In this document: one piece after another, positions 57,201 through 64,000 of the stretch
How positions within the stretch are numbered: the first letter of the stretch is position 1
Layout: every line of letters starts with the position of its first letter
Origin: Owenweeksia hongkongensis DSM 17368
GTDB taxonomy: Bacteria > Bacteroidota > Bacteroidia > Flavobacteriales > Schleiferiaceae
Direction: 5' to 3'
DNA: 64,000 nt
NCBI RefSeq assembly: GCF_000236705.1
Contig: NC_016599.1
Location: 1,984,001-2,048,000 of the forward strand
The notes under the pieces: model-generated
Told to the model about the DNA's origin: nothing
Databases searched by the model: none
What the model saw: only the letters and a program-made list of their open reading frames with translations
Translations under genes and position numbers: made by a program

Positions 57201-57362
57201 GTGCTTGATTTGAATGGTAAGGTGATCATGAATCGCTCCTTGGTAAACCCACAAACAGGCATCATGGATATTGACTTAAGCGAACTTGCTAATGGAATGT
57301 ATATTATCAGAGTAAAATCTGGGGATACAAACTACCAAAGCAAGCGAGTGATGAAGTTCTAA
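51237..57362 (+). CDS. Giant T9SS surface protein with repeated beta-helix modules
   Basis: A 2041-residue secreted protein. A signal peptide (about 1-34) is followed by beta-helix modules of the NosD/right-handed type. Three carry a header YVNDNN-x-GDIYTTAVG ending DTIYVDAGxY (residues about 37, 730, 1159), and a fourth, degenerate module near 420 lacks it. Modules close with CNWYGTTDDAxIQALL or a variant and PFLNNGTDND. Two related domains follow: about 1563-1750 (LIVSDASWMM) and 1754-1945 (LVSDIEWMES). The end is a type A T9SS domain (FNIYPNPTTGRVIIDL, LANGMYIIRV). It is probably an adhesin or surface glycan-binding protein; no catalytic residues are recognised. Confidence 0.88.
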   Translation: MQNITSGSALWRKSSLSLFCSVFFAAGSHSANAASYYVNDNNTAGDIYTTAVGSNLNSGTMASPYLSIQSAIDAASSGDTIYVDAGTYNENVSVDKSLTLLGAGSGATIIDGDNNGSGLGTIFLPTGGNNIQIGAMSQGFHIIGIDGPAGLEKAAIYLQGTQSNITIIDNEIEARGDAGLMGEHNASNNNIVIDNNLISGQTFNGANPAGVGSGAQFTLLNVPRQAVVFGGGGGTTNTMNFTFTNNVISTVTGGQSTTDNSGNPISPTDQGNMLVTLDLVGTNTISGNTFNGTTVSWYAALRTRGTGYTIDNNIFNGNYLVGMATGSNAVDASLNYWGDASGPNNPVNNACGAGKYVPNNVTLAPFYTDASLTTTSNGAPSVSNITQNTSFCSIQAAVDAANATDTIVASAGTYDEVLLIDKALTLFGPNDNISAVNGTRVSEAILLQRVNISATTDVTISGFEFFEVPATSTWTIYIYGNSNNFTFENNRFIDNDKDAIRSGISSATGNVTVKGNLIDGLTNTLSSGIFLGGIYGTSLIADNKIDLAYNGTPTGYSGIQTPSADGLTISGNEISNTTNQGLQLAGTCGNVTIENNSISNTNTGNGSDKGAIRLYGTAFTGPITIQNNNLTNSYNGVAVKNGEDLTGQNITITNNNLTGNSNKAIYNGASTGGVNAPCNWYGTTDDAAIQALLVGLVNYTPFLNNGTDNDMAQGFQPVPGACAVNLTGLYVNDNNIAGDIYTTAVGNDANNGSSSAPYLTIQAAVNAASSGDTIYVDAGDYTLAALTMTKSLTIVGSNSGNHAASGSGNIPAGRVTESVVTMTGSLLINTDNITIDGLHIRSAGVRVIRNTGVAADNFILQNCLIENTASSGLEMLHFIGTATRENWIIRNNRFSGVQGGTGAIYFNGSASGLKNILVDGNDFMGSNAAAIFGGASDLTISGNYFAATNLPTINMNDLDNPTIENNTINVNGFGLQLTTINGGVIRSNTFTGISAYDFSGTLYMRGIDVFGTSFSGPNSAGLVIENNIFHDFTAAVINTNDQYRGIHFRQGVEDISVQNNTFTNSHTALGIVSATPAVEGITLTENDLSGAVFGVLNGSSNAVASTCDWWGSTSSATIASKNTGTVTFEPYLTNGTDNSGAIGFQPAPGACTVNLTALYVNDNNTTGDIFTTAVGNDANSGTSLAPYLTIQAAINAADAGDTIYVDAGAYTEQVEITKDVEIIGAGIGVTTILGSANMPLFFTTSGDNYPIVYVHDADSVNIKDLTVDGDGKGNSNYRYQGVGYSNAGGTLDNIEITSVIETPFNGNQHGIGLFADASSGTARTLTLKNSMIRDCQKNAISLSGADLTGYVNDNMITGAGAIGTPLPAQNGIQFYGTAGGEIKNNVVKGFWYTPNNWTATGMLLYANAGSIEVDGNNLDSNDAHIYDFNGDATITNNDIKDGNYGVIVQSSGTNATATVSGNSVMNVVTGIGVYEAGGSTASATINENSITSISDKAIESDAAATLDATCNWYGTTDDASIQALLDGFLTYSPFLNNGTDNDVAQGFQPVPGSCVAPSSQADSLLIVSDASWMMSTEVNTVDAYSYPWRGVTTLPDVSTYTLPAVVGQPYHYHSIDSVDGARVLRGDNGIRFFRTTFNLNVDTGVAAQIISRMDDGMEIYINGHMIAREANRTTANFLGLPHNLVLLQNGDQDNGHNGDMEFDIVNNYRLDSVVVAGENELIIALRNAPQTSDKGGFSFRMELKTGEAYMPELTGYLVSDIEWMESTVTTPGGTSFNWSGVSGLPAANTFTKNVMLGQPYGYYSIEEVPGSFAIKSGTDVTYYTRRFTIMDSADVNVRLRSTFDESVMIYVNGVLIAADYSTNYSDRTLAAHDVDFQAGGTITNGNAGGDLFDQVESVDFDNILRKGDNYVTVALRNKGITDKGGFSLRLDLDKAGSPVIRKTTSERNGNEDKKANDLQVNFNIYPNPTTGRVIIDLIESPTGDNTVTVLDLNGKVIMNRSLVNPQTGIMDIDLSELANGMYIIRVKSGDTNYQSKRVMKF
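51345..54866 (+). repeat. Three header repeats inside the giant surface protein gene
   Basis: The header coding blocks at about 51345-51497, 53424-53579 and 54711-54866 encode nearly the same 50 residues; the matching module tails lie near 53268-53403, 54555-54690 and 55764-55899. The spacing (about 2.1 kb, then 1.3 kb) shows modules of unequal length. The blocks could recombine and change the module number. Confidence 0.8.
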
Positions 57363-57386
57363 ATTGATCCAAAACCATAACCCTAC

Positions 57387-57420
57387 AGAGGCTGTCTCAT
57401 TTTGAGCAGCCTCTTTATTT
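57387..57420 (+). terminator. Terminator after the giant surface protein gene
   Basis: AGAGGCTG (57387-57394) pairs with CAGCCTCT (57407-57414) and is followed by a T-rich run. Confidence 0.85.
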
Positions 57421-57421
57421 T

Positions 57422-57652
57422 ATGAGCCAAACAATTGCGCTGGATTTATACTTTATGAGCTTTGTAGGCTTCAGCAGAATATTGGACAGCCAACTGGAAA
57501 TACTAAATATGGATTCACAATCGGTGAGTTCTATCGCTACAAACCTGACGTCCTTGCAACCGGGCTTTGTTATATTTCTGGCCTTTGTGCTTTACAGCTT
57601 AATCCTTTCTACCATTCTTAAAAAAATTACGCCTAAGCGGGAATTGGAGTAG
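57422..57652 (+). CDS. Possible small membrane protein, 76 residues
   Basis: An ATG-started frame immediately follows a terminator T-run. It would encode a polar N-terminus and one C-terminal membrane helix (FVIFLAFVLYSLILSTILKKI). No promoter is visible and no family is recognised, so it could be spurious. Confidence 0.35.
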   Translation: MSQTIALDLYFMSFVGFSRILDSQLEILNMDSQSVSSIATNLTSLQPGFVIFLAFVLYSLILSTILKKITPKRELE

Positions 57653-57680
57653 TTATAAAATGACAGCGTGCATTGCTTCA

Positions 57681-57704
57681 CGCAAAGTCGCTAAGAAGCA
57701 AAGC
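57681..57704. repeat. Short GCAAAG-type tandem motif
   Basis: CGCAAAGT, CGCTAAGA and AGCAAAGC follow one another as three related 8-mers. From memory, similar strings recur in Bacteroidota genomes, which cannot be checked here. No function is assigned. Confidence 0.3.
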
Positions 57705-57826
57705 TTTTAAGCTATTGTTTACCAACCCCCTTTTTAAAGCAACAATCCTTGGCTTTCTTGAACTTCTCCTTTTAGAATTTCAATTTTATTTAGCATTTCG
57801 GATTTAGAGCTTCGAGTTTCTCCTCG

Positions 57827-58705
57827 TTATCTCAAGTACAAAGTAGTCCCAACTCTCGGTTGCTCACCTACTTTCATGTTGTTTCGCTTGTATAGATACT
57901 CCAATCTAATCCCGAATTTTTGGGAAATAGAATGCATATCCTCTCCCGCCTCCACTTTGTGATAATTAAAATCACGAGCAGCCTTTTTCCGCTTTGGCTG
58001 CGTGTACAAACGTTGTCCTTCGCTCACCTTGGCATCCCATGAAAGATCATTGTACTTCAATAGTCTTTTCATTTTCACCTGCGTCTTCAGTGAAATAGAC
58101 TCTAAAGATTCGCCCTCACCTACTTCAATGTATTTTACACCATTGGTAGACACATTTATCAAGGCCACCGCAATCTCCTTTTCCTCACCGTGAGGATTGG
58201 CATTATAGCCATTAAGGTCATACTTGTGAAGTTCATAGCGCTCAATCAAATCTATCAGCAATTTGGGGTATTTAGGATTTGTAGCATATCCCGCTTTTTT
58301 CAAACCTTTAGCCCAAGCTTTATAATCCGTTGGTGATTCTTCAAAAAGAAAAGCATAACGACTCCTGTTTTTCAAAAACAAGGAATGATCCTTAAAGCTC
58401 TCATCAGGATCTTTATATGATCTAAAACACTCGTTCTTTTTATCATCATCATGGTACACACGTTTGCCATCCCAGTCGGTGTGGCACTTTATACCAAAAT
58501 GGTTATTGGCTTTGGTAGCCAAATAACTCTCGCCACTGCCCGACTCCAAAATACCTTGCGCCAAAGTAATACTGGCCGGTATTCCGTAAAGCTTCATTTC
58601 GCGGATAGCCACATCCTTGTATTTTTTGATATACGCCTGCTGTTTTCCTTGGGCAAAAACCAAGGAAACCATCATCATCATTACCAAAACCAATTTATAC
58701 TTCAT
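57827..58705 (-). CDS. Glucosaminidase-domain protein with two LysM domains
   Basis: A 292-residue peptidoglycan hydrolase. After a signal peptide (1-19, LVFAQ) comes an endo-beta-N-acetylglucosaminidase domain (about 22-165) with the motif ITLAQGILESGSGESYLA, in which the Glu is the expected catalytic acid, and NNHFGIKCHTDWDG. Two LysM peptidoglycan-binding units follow (about 195-240 and 250-292; VEAGEDMHSISQKFGIRLEY). It cuts glycan strands in wall turnover. The ATG at 58705 overlaps the previous gene's TGA; a TTG one codon earlier (58708) is also in frame but not preferred. Confidence 0.9.
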   Translation of the reverse strand: MKYKLVLVMMMMVSLVFAQGKQQAYIKKYKDVAIREMKLYGIPASITLAQGILESGSGESYLATKANNHFGIKCHTDWDGKRVYHDDDKKNECFRSYKDPDESFKDHSLFLKNRSRYAFLFEESPTDYKAWAKGLKKAGYATNPKYPKLLIDLIERYELHKYDLNGYNANPHGEEKEIAVALINVSTNGVKYIEVGEGESLESISLKTQVKMKRLLKYNDLSWDAKVSEGQRLYTQPKRKKAARDFNYHKVEAGEDMHSISQKFGIRLEYLYKRNNMKVGEQPRVGTTLYLR

Positions 58706-59649
58706 CAATAATTTATTTGTAATCCGCGTTTTTGCAAACGCTCGTTCATTCCTTTTATTCCTTGCAGCCCACCTGTGTGGATAGCCAAAATCTTAGTTCC
58801 GGCCTTTATTTCACCTTTTTCAATTTTGTCCAAAATTCCAAACATCATTTTTCCGGTGTAAATCGGATCGAGCGGTATTTGGTACTTTTCGTAAAGCGAA
58901 TTCATAAAATGAATCAGCTCAGGCTGCACTTTTCCGTAGCCGCCAAAGTGATAATCATTTTGCAATGTAAGAGTAGCTCGGGTAGAAATTTTTCCCAAAC
59001 CTTGTGTTGACAATTCTTGACCAAAATCCACAATGTGCTTTTGAATGGCTGGCCTTAAAAAATCTCCTCCTTTCAAAGCCGGGAAAAGCTGAAAGTTTGT
59101 TTCGTACCCACTGCTCATCATTCCAGCCATGGTAGTTCCTGTTCCTCCTGCTACACACACCATGTCAAATTGGTCTTTCACCTCATCCATTATATCCAGA
59201 CAGCCGCGCATGCCGAGTACTCCTTTTCCACCTTCAGGCACCAAGTAAACTTCTGGAAGTGCCTCGCCCAGCATTCCCAAAAACTCAGGATTGTCCCGCT
59301 CATCGTATTGCTTGCGCGAAATAGCCTCGATTTCCATTCCGCAGCTGCGGCAAAAGTCAAGGGTTGGATTAGTAGTAATTTCTTCCCCTCGAATTAACGC
59401 TTTGGTTTCAAAACCATACATCTTACCCAAGGCAGCGGTAGCAGCAATATGATTAGAAAAAGCTCCACCAAAAGTGAGCATCACTTTTTTATTGCTTTCG
59501 CGAAATGCTTCATAATGGTATTTCAGCTTGCGCCATTTATTCCCACTCACCTCAGGGTGAATGAGGTCATCGCGTTTGATGTAAACTTCCACACCATTGA
59601 GCGTATCTACATGCTGAATAGGACTGTTTATTTTTTCGAATGAATTCAA
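58705..59649 (-). CDS. PLP-dependent ACC deaminase/D-cysteine desulfhydrase-family enzyme
   Basis: A beta-family PLP enzyme of about 315 residues. The PLP lysine is in EVSGNKWRKLKYH (after VYIKRDDLIHP, near residue 30), followed by MLTFGGAFSNHIAATAALG and CVAGGTGTTMAGMMSSG near 168. The family acts on D-cysteine or 1-aminocyclopropane-1-carboxylate; the true substrate cannot be told from sequence. The frame opens at a TTG at 59673, but that codon lies inside a TACCTTTG promoter box, so I prefer the in-frame TTG at 59649. Confidence 0.87.
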   Translation of the reverse strand: MNSFEKINSPIQHVDTLNGVEVYIKRDDLIHPEVSGNKWRKLKYHYEAFRESNKKVMLTFGGAFSNHIAATAALGKMYGFETKALIRGEEITTNPTLDFCRSCGMEIEAISRKQYDERDNPEFLGMLGEALPEVYLVPEGGKGVLGMRGCLDIMDEVKDQFDMVCVAGGTGTTMAGMMSSGYETNFQLFPALKGGDFLRPAIQKHIVDFGQELSTQGLGKISTRATLTLQNDYHFGGYGKVQPELIHFMNSLYEKYQIPLDPIYTGKMMFGILDKIEKGEIKAGTKILAIHTGGLQGIKGMNERLQKRGLQINY

Positions 59650-59670
59650 GGGAAATTGAGTTTGAAAGGG

Positions 59671-59678
59671 CAAAGGTA
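59671..59678 (-). promoter_or_regulatory. -7 promoter box overlapping an alternative TTG start
   Basis: TACCTTTG on the minus strand (59678 to 59671) matches TAnnTTTG exactly. It would start transcription near 59664, downstream of the TTG at 59673. Confidence 0.5.
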
Positions 59679-59768
59679 AAGACCCTTATGTTCTTTATAA
59701 ATTCCTTGCCCCGTCTTTCAGGCACCCTCCCAAAATAATCTGGACAAGCTCCCCAGAGGGAAACAAAA

Positions 59769-61895
59769 CTACTTCAGCAACAAATCTAAAGCTTTACTCA
59801 CCTCCTCCACCGGAAGCTGACAAACCCGATTCTCACACACATAAATCATGGTGCTGCCTTTTACAAAACGATTTTCGAGTAATGGTAAGTCACTTTCTTT
59901 CCAACTTCCCTGAATCAAAACATTAGGCACAAATTGCTTTTGCCACTCCATGTATTTTTCATCCGCCTCATTGCCCACAATGGCAACTTCGTAAAATGGA
60001 TACTTAAAGTTCAAGAGCAAGCGAGCCCAATTGCTAAAGCTTTCGGGATAGGTTACCAGGCGTACTTTGTCCATTTGGGCTAGCATCTTTTCGCTTTGCG
60101 CTAAATAGCTTTCATTTCCCGTAAGGTGATACAAGTGAAACAGATTATGCGCCATCACTGAGTTGGCCGCAGGAATCACATTGTCATGCACCTCCATGCT
60201 TTTTGCGATAAGCTGTTTGGCATTTTTACTTCTCGTAAAAAATAAGCCAGTTCCTTCATCCTCAAAATTGGCCTTGGCGTATTTCATCCAGGCATTGGCC
60301 TGCTCCAAATATTTTACATCAAAGGTGGCTTCATACAAATCCAAAAAACCTTGAACAGCAAAAGTGTAATCTTCAATAAGGCCATCAATGCTGCTCTTTC
60401 CTTTTTTGTAAGAATGAAATAAGCTTTCATCTTTTCGCACTTGATTTTTCAGCAACCACTCCCCGTTCTTTTTGGCTAAATCCAAATAGTGAGAATCTCC
60501 AAAAGCCTTGTATGCATCAACCAATCCGGTAATCATCAAGGCATTCCAACTTGTCAAAGATTTGTCATCCAAACCGGGAGGCACACGATTTTCACGAACC
60601 TTCAATAATTCTTGCTCCCAGGCTTTCACTTTAGCAGAATCGGTATTTTCAGAATCATCGCTGCGCATCAGTACAATTCTGCCTTCCCATTTTCCTTTTT
60701 TAAGATCAAAGTAGTTTGTGAAATCTTCCCAGTCGCTATCGCCAATTATTTCCTTCAGCTCCACTTCGGGCCACACGTAATATTTTCCCTCTTCGCCTTC
60801 GCTATCAGCATCCAATGCCGAGTAAAACTCCCCATCAGGACCTAGCATATCGCGCTCCAACCATTCAATAGTTTGTATTACGATACTTTTATAAAGTGGG
60901 TTTTTAGTTTTTTGATACGCCCGGCTATAAAGGCTCACAAGCTGTCCGTTGTCATAAAGCATCTTTTCAAAATGCGGAACTTTCCACTCATCATCTACGC
61001 TATAGCGTGAAAAACCTCCACCTACTTGATCGTATATTCCTCCGAAGGCCATTTTGCGAAGAGTTAAATTTAATTGCTGCATGGCTTCTTCATTTCCCGT
61101 AAGGGAGCCATACTCCAGCAAAAACTCATAACCCACGGGCATTGGAAACTTAGGAGCACCAGCACTGCCTCCTTCTTTTTTATCAAAGTTTTTAGACCAG
61201 TTCTTAAAAAGCAAATCAATCTCTTCTTTGGAATAGTCGCCAGGTGTTTCGTTTGGACTAACAAGTTCAGACTGCACCACTCCTTCCGTTAGTTTCTCCG
61301 CATATTCCAGCACCTTTTCAGGATCATCATGATACACCTCCACAATGCTTTGCAAGGACTGCATCCACCCGTCCTTAGGAAAGTAAGTTCCACCCCAAAT
61401 TGGTCGCCCATCAGGAAGTGTAATCACATTTAGCGGCCAGCCTCCACGTCCCGTCATCAATTGCACCGCGGTCATGTACACTTGATCCACATCAGGTCGC
61501 TCTTCACGATCTACTTTTATTGAAATAAAATGCTCATTCATGAGGGCTGCCGCTGCCGAATCCTCAAAACTTTGATGCTCCATTACATGACACCAATGGC
61601 AAGCTGAATACCCAATGCTAACAATCACCAACTTATTTTCTTTTTCCGCTTTAGCGAAAGCATCCTCTCCCCAAGGATTCCAATCAACAGGATTGTGAGC
61701 ATGTTGAAGTAAGTATGGACTTGTTTCATTAATAAGTTGGTTAGTGTTCATTTTTAACGATTTTTGCTGCGCATCTGGCCCCTTGCATCCGCTCAAAAAT
61801 GCGATAAATACAAGGAAACTGCTGATTACTTGAGGTCTATAAATTTTTATATAATTTGTAATTCTTAACATTAAGGTAATCTTAAGTGTGGACAT
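59769..61895 (-). CDS. DUF255/thioredoxin-like lipoprotein, YyaL family
   Basis: A 708-residue protein of the DUF255 (YyaL, spermatogenesis-associated 20-like) family. It has a lipobox at Cys37 (FLSGC), then a thioredoxin-like N-terminal domain with a CxxC in [14 protein letters not shown] at 99-102 and [16 protein letters not shown] near 147, followed by an alpha/alpha toroid region of about 450 residues with [24 protein letters not shown] near 290. The family function is not established; a glycan-epimerase-like or redox role has been suggested. The cysteines place it on the periplasmic side. Confidence 0.88.
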   Translation of the reverse strand: MSTLKITLMLRITNYIKIYRPQVISSFLVFIAFLSGCKGPDAQQKSLKMNTNQLINETSPYLLQHAHNPVDWNPWGEDAFAKAEKENKLVIVSIGYSACHWCHVMEHQSFEDSAAAALMNEHFISIKVDREERPDVDQVYMTAVQLMTGRGGWPLNVITLPDGRPIWGGTYFPKDGWMQSLQSIVEVYHDDPEKVLEYAEKLTEGVVQSELVSPNETPGDYSKEEIDLLFKNWSKNFDKKEGGSAGAPKFPMPVGYEFLLEYGSLTGNEEAMQQLNLTLRKMAFGGIYDQVGGGFSRYSVDDEWKVPHFEKMLYDNGQLVSLYSRAYQKTKNPLYKSIVIQTIEWLERDMLGPDGEFYSALDADSEGEEGKYYVWPEVELKEIIGDSDWEDFTNYFDLKKGKWEGRIVLMRSDDSENTDSAKVKAWEQELLKVRENRVPPGLDDKSLTSWNALMITGLVDAYKAFGDSHYLDLAKKNGEWLLKNQVRKDESLFHSYKKGKSSIDGLIEDYTFAVQGFLDLYEATFDVKYLEQANAWMKYAKANFEDEGTGLFFTRSKNAKQLIAKSMEVHDNVIPAANSVMAHNLFHLYHLTGNESYLAQSEKMLAQMDKVRLVTYPESFSNWARLLLNFKYPFYEVAIVGNEADEKYMEWQKQFVPNVLIQGSWKESDLPLLENRFVKGSTMIYVCENRVCQLPVEEVSKALDLLLK

Positions 61896-61926
61896 TTGCC
61901 GCCCAAACGCCTAAAGGTATAAATAC

Positions 61927-64000
61927 ATGGATCCCTACCTACTAGTAGTCATTACTCTGGTTCTTCTCGCTGTTGCTGATTTGATCGTTGGAGTAAGCAA
62001 CGATGCCGTAAACTTTCTCAACTCGGCCATCGGGTCAAAGGTAGCAGGAAGACAGACAATATTAATAATTGCCGCAGCCGGAGTTTTGTTTGGGGCCTTA
62101 TCCTCTAGCGGAATGATGGAGATTGCCCGTAAGGGAATTTTCAATCCCGAGATGTTTGCGTTTTCTGATGTGATGGTGATTTTTGTGGCCGTAATGGTGG
62201 CAGACATTATTCTCCTCGATGTCTTCAACTCGCTTGGGTTACCCACCTCCACTACGGTAAGTATTGTATTCGATTTATTAGGGGCAGCCGTAGCTGTTGC
62301 CATTTGGAAATCTTTGGAATCCTCTAGCGGCTTTGCTGGTGTGGCTGAGGCCATCAATATAAGTACAGCAACTGCTATTATTTCGGGCATATTCCTCTCC
62401 ATAGGTGTCGCCTTTTCCATTGGTGGAATTGTTCAGTACTTATGCCGACTTTGGTTTTCGTTCAAATTTGAAAAACACCTAAAAACCCATGGGGTGATTT
62501 TTGCCTCTATTGCGATCAGTATTATCACCTACTTCCTTTTGATAAAAGGGGCTAAGGGCAGTTCTTTTCTTAGTAAAGATGTTTCAAATTTTGTTGCCAC
62601 ACACACACTTGAACTAATGGGTGTGGTGTTCCTTATTTCCCTTTTGGTGATTTTTATTTTGGTAAAAACTGTAAATGCGCACCCTCTGAAAATTGTAGTA
62701 TTTACGGGTACATTCTCACTAGCCATGGCCTTTGCAGGCAACGATCTTGTAAACTTTATTGGAGTTCCACTAGCAGGATACCAGTCTTTTAATATTTGGG
62801 ATGGCAGCGGTATTGCTCCAGATATGTTTATGATGGATCAGCTTGGCGCAAAAGTGCAAACTCCTTTCGTCTTTCTTTTGCTGGCAGGTTTGATTATGGT
62901 AGTAACACTATGGTTTTCAGGCAAAGCACAAAAGGTAACTGAAACAGAGGTAAACCTTGGTCGTCAGGATGCTGGTGAAGAAAGGTTTAAGCCCAATTTG
63001 CTTTCCAGAGTAATTGTGGGAGGTGCACTAAACATGGGTTCATGGATGCGTACTACTTTGCCTGCAGGCGCTGTAAGACGTATGGACGTTAGATTTTACA
63101 AACGGATTGCCGAAGTTTCAGATTATGATCGTCCTGCTTTTGACTTGGTACGTGCTTCGGTCAACCTGATTGTAGCTAGTTTCCTTATTGCATTAGCTAC
63201 CTCGTTCAAACTTCCTCTTTCTACTACTTATGTATCATTTATGGTGGCTATGGGTACATCATTGGCTGATAAAGCTTGGGGGCAAGAAAGTGCCGTGTAC
63301 CGTGTAGCTGGAGTACTTAATGTAATTGGAGGATGGTTAATCACCGCTTTGATGGCTTTCTTTACCGCTGGTGCATTTGCCACAGGTATTTACTTTGGAG
63401 GCCCATGGGTAGCTATACTTTTGGGAGTATTAGCCCTTGCTTTCTTCGTAAATAGCAACCTTCGTTTCAACAAAAAACAAAAGGCAGAAACTAAGCTTAA
63501 GGCTCAGGAAATTGATCCAGAAAAGCAAGAACGTCTTTTTGAAGTTTTAAAAGAAGACATTATTAAGCTACTGGCCTTTGAAGATGAAGTTGTAGATCAT
63601 GCTTTTAAATATATAAAGAAAGAAAAACCAAAGCCTGTTCGTAAGTTAAACCATGCTTGGAAAGACTTTGAAGCAGAAGCCGACAAACTCAAAAAAGTGG
63701 TTTACAAGCATGTGCTTAAGAAATCTTCGCACAGTGAAGAATATGGAGTTGCACTTCTGTTTAATCAGCATCATATTGATGATTTGAAGAAAAACCTGAG
63801 TGCATTGGTTGACCTTATAACCGAACACGAAAAAAATCATCAATCGCTGCCTGAAGAAGATTATGTAAAGATTGTGCTTAATCTAAAGCCGTCTTACCAG
63901 GCCTATGATAAGTTGATTTCTGAAAAGCTTGAAAGAGACTTGTTGCTAAACATCGATGACTTGCTGCGTCTTAAAAAAGAAACTCAGGAAGAAATGCAGG
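61927..64000 (+). CDS. PiT-family inorganic phosphate transporter with PhoU-like tail (cut by window edge)
   Basis: An open frame of 691 codons that runs off the right edge. About ten membrane helices contain the two PiT signature repeats, GVSNDAVNFLNSAIGSK near residue 20 and FAGNDLVNFIGVPLAG near 266, with SLGLPTSTTVSIVFDLLG and LPLSTTYVSFMVAMGTSLAD helices. From about residue 510 the protein becomes a soluble charged helical region (EVLKEDIIKLLAFEDEVVDH, then ALVDLITEHEKNH) that resembles PhoU-like domains. It imports phosphate with a co-ion. The start ATG at 61927 is 31 bp from the divergent DUF255 gene. Confidence 0.9.
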   Translation, partial: MDPYLLVVITLVLLAVADLIVGVSNDAVNFLNSAIGSKVAGRQTILIIAAAGVLFGALSSSGMMEIARKGIFNPEMFAFSDVMVIFVAVMVADIILLDVFNSLGLPTSTTVSIVFDLLGAAVAVAIWKSLESSSGFAGVAEAINISTATAIISGIFLSIGVAFSIGGIVQYLCRLWFSFKFEKHLKTHGVIFASIAISIITYFLLIKGAKGSSFLSKDVSNFVATHTLELMGVVFLISLLVIFILVKTVNAHPLKIVVFTGTFSLAMAFAGNDLVNFIGVPLAGYQSFNIWDGSGIAPDMFMMDQLGAKVQTPFVFLLLAGLIMVVTLWFSGKAQKVTETEVNLGRQDAGEERFKPNLLSRVIVGGALNMGSWMRTTLPAGAVRRMDVRFYKRIAEVSDYDRPAFDLVRASVNLIVASFLIALATSFKLPLSTTYVSFMVAMGTSLADKAWGQESAVYRVAGVLNVIGGWLITALMAFFTAGAFATGIYFGGPWVAILLGVLALAFFVNSNLRFNKKQKAETKLKAQEIDPEKQERLFEVLKEDIIKLLAFEDEVVDHAFKYIKKEKPKPVRKLNHAWKDFEAEADKLKKVVYKHVLKKSSHSEEYGVALLFNQHHIDDLKKNLSALVDLITEHEKNHQSLPEEDYVKIVLNLKPSYQAYDKLISEKLERDLLLNIDDLLRLKKETQEEMQ

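Overview
The window is chromosomal DNA from a marine-type Bacteroidota, most likely Flavobacteriales. The evidence is several secreted proteins with type IX secretion (T9SS) sorting domains, a PorX regulator, a SusC/SusD pair, a fused LpxC-FabZ protein, promoters of the Bacteroidota TAnnTTTG type in place of Shine-Dalgarno-led starts, and many TTG/GTG starts. The species cannot be fixed from this sequence alone. I see no rRNA, tRNA, CRISPR array, prophage or intact insertion sequence; most of the window is ordinary housekeeping chromosome, densely packed on both strands.

Layout. 1-10 kb: kynureninase (cut by the left edge), two palindromic repeats, a UbiA-type prenyltransferase, glycine decarboxylase gcvP, a T9SS cargo protein, a bidirectional terminator, an Mla-type lipid ABC transporter pair, a 39-residue lipoprotein followed by a SprT-like protein, then purK-purE. 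10-17 kb: a LytTR response regulator and propeller-type sensor kinase, divergent from a PorV/PorQ-like barrel and a helix-hairpin-helix/outer-membrane barrel protein, then a DUF2911 protein. 17-26 kb: TPR protein, aroA and aroB, proline dehydrogenase, a large type-B T9SS cargo, and an ECF sigma / membrane anti-sigma / solenoid adhesin operon. 26-37 kb: alanine dehydrogenase, tsaE and porX on the minus strand, diverging from an HD phosphohydrolase and the lipid A operon lpxD-lpxC/fabZ-lpxA-ABC ATPase-efp-lpxD2. 37-48 kb: a SusD/SusC pair, a Wzy/Wzz/Wzx-like polysaccharide set, a glycosyltransferase and rnhB. 48-64 kb: a small secreted protein flanked by a duplicated rnhB tail, a large lipoprotein, a 2041-residue repeat-built T9SS surface protein, a glucosaminidase, a PLP deaminase-family enzyme, a DUF255 thioredoxin-like lipoprotein and a PiT phosphate transporter running off the right edge.

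The cell-envelope theme is strong: lipid A synthesis, an Mla-like lipid transporter, polysaccharide polymerisation, a nutrient-uptake SusCD pair, three T9SS cargo proteins and PorX, the regulator of that secretion system.

The least explained observations are the second, diverged 75-bp rnhB 3' end bracketing a frame-disturbed secreted-protein gene near 47.4-48.3 kb; near-consensus promoter boxes only 4-5 nt before the start codons of tsaE, lpxD and a glycosyltransferase, implying leaderless or nearly leaderless mRNAs; a conserved-looking HhH/outer-membrane-barrel protein whose DNA-binding hairpins look degenerate; and an ECF-controlled protein built of alternating two-type solenoid rungs.
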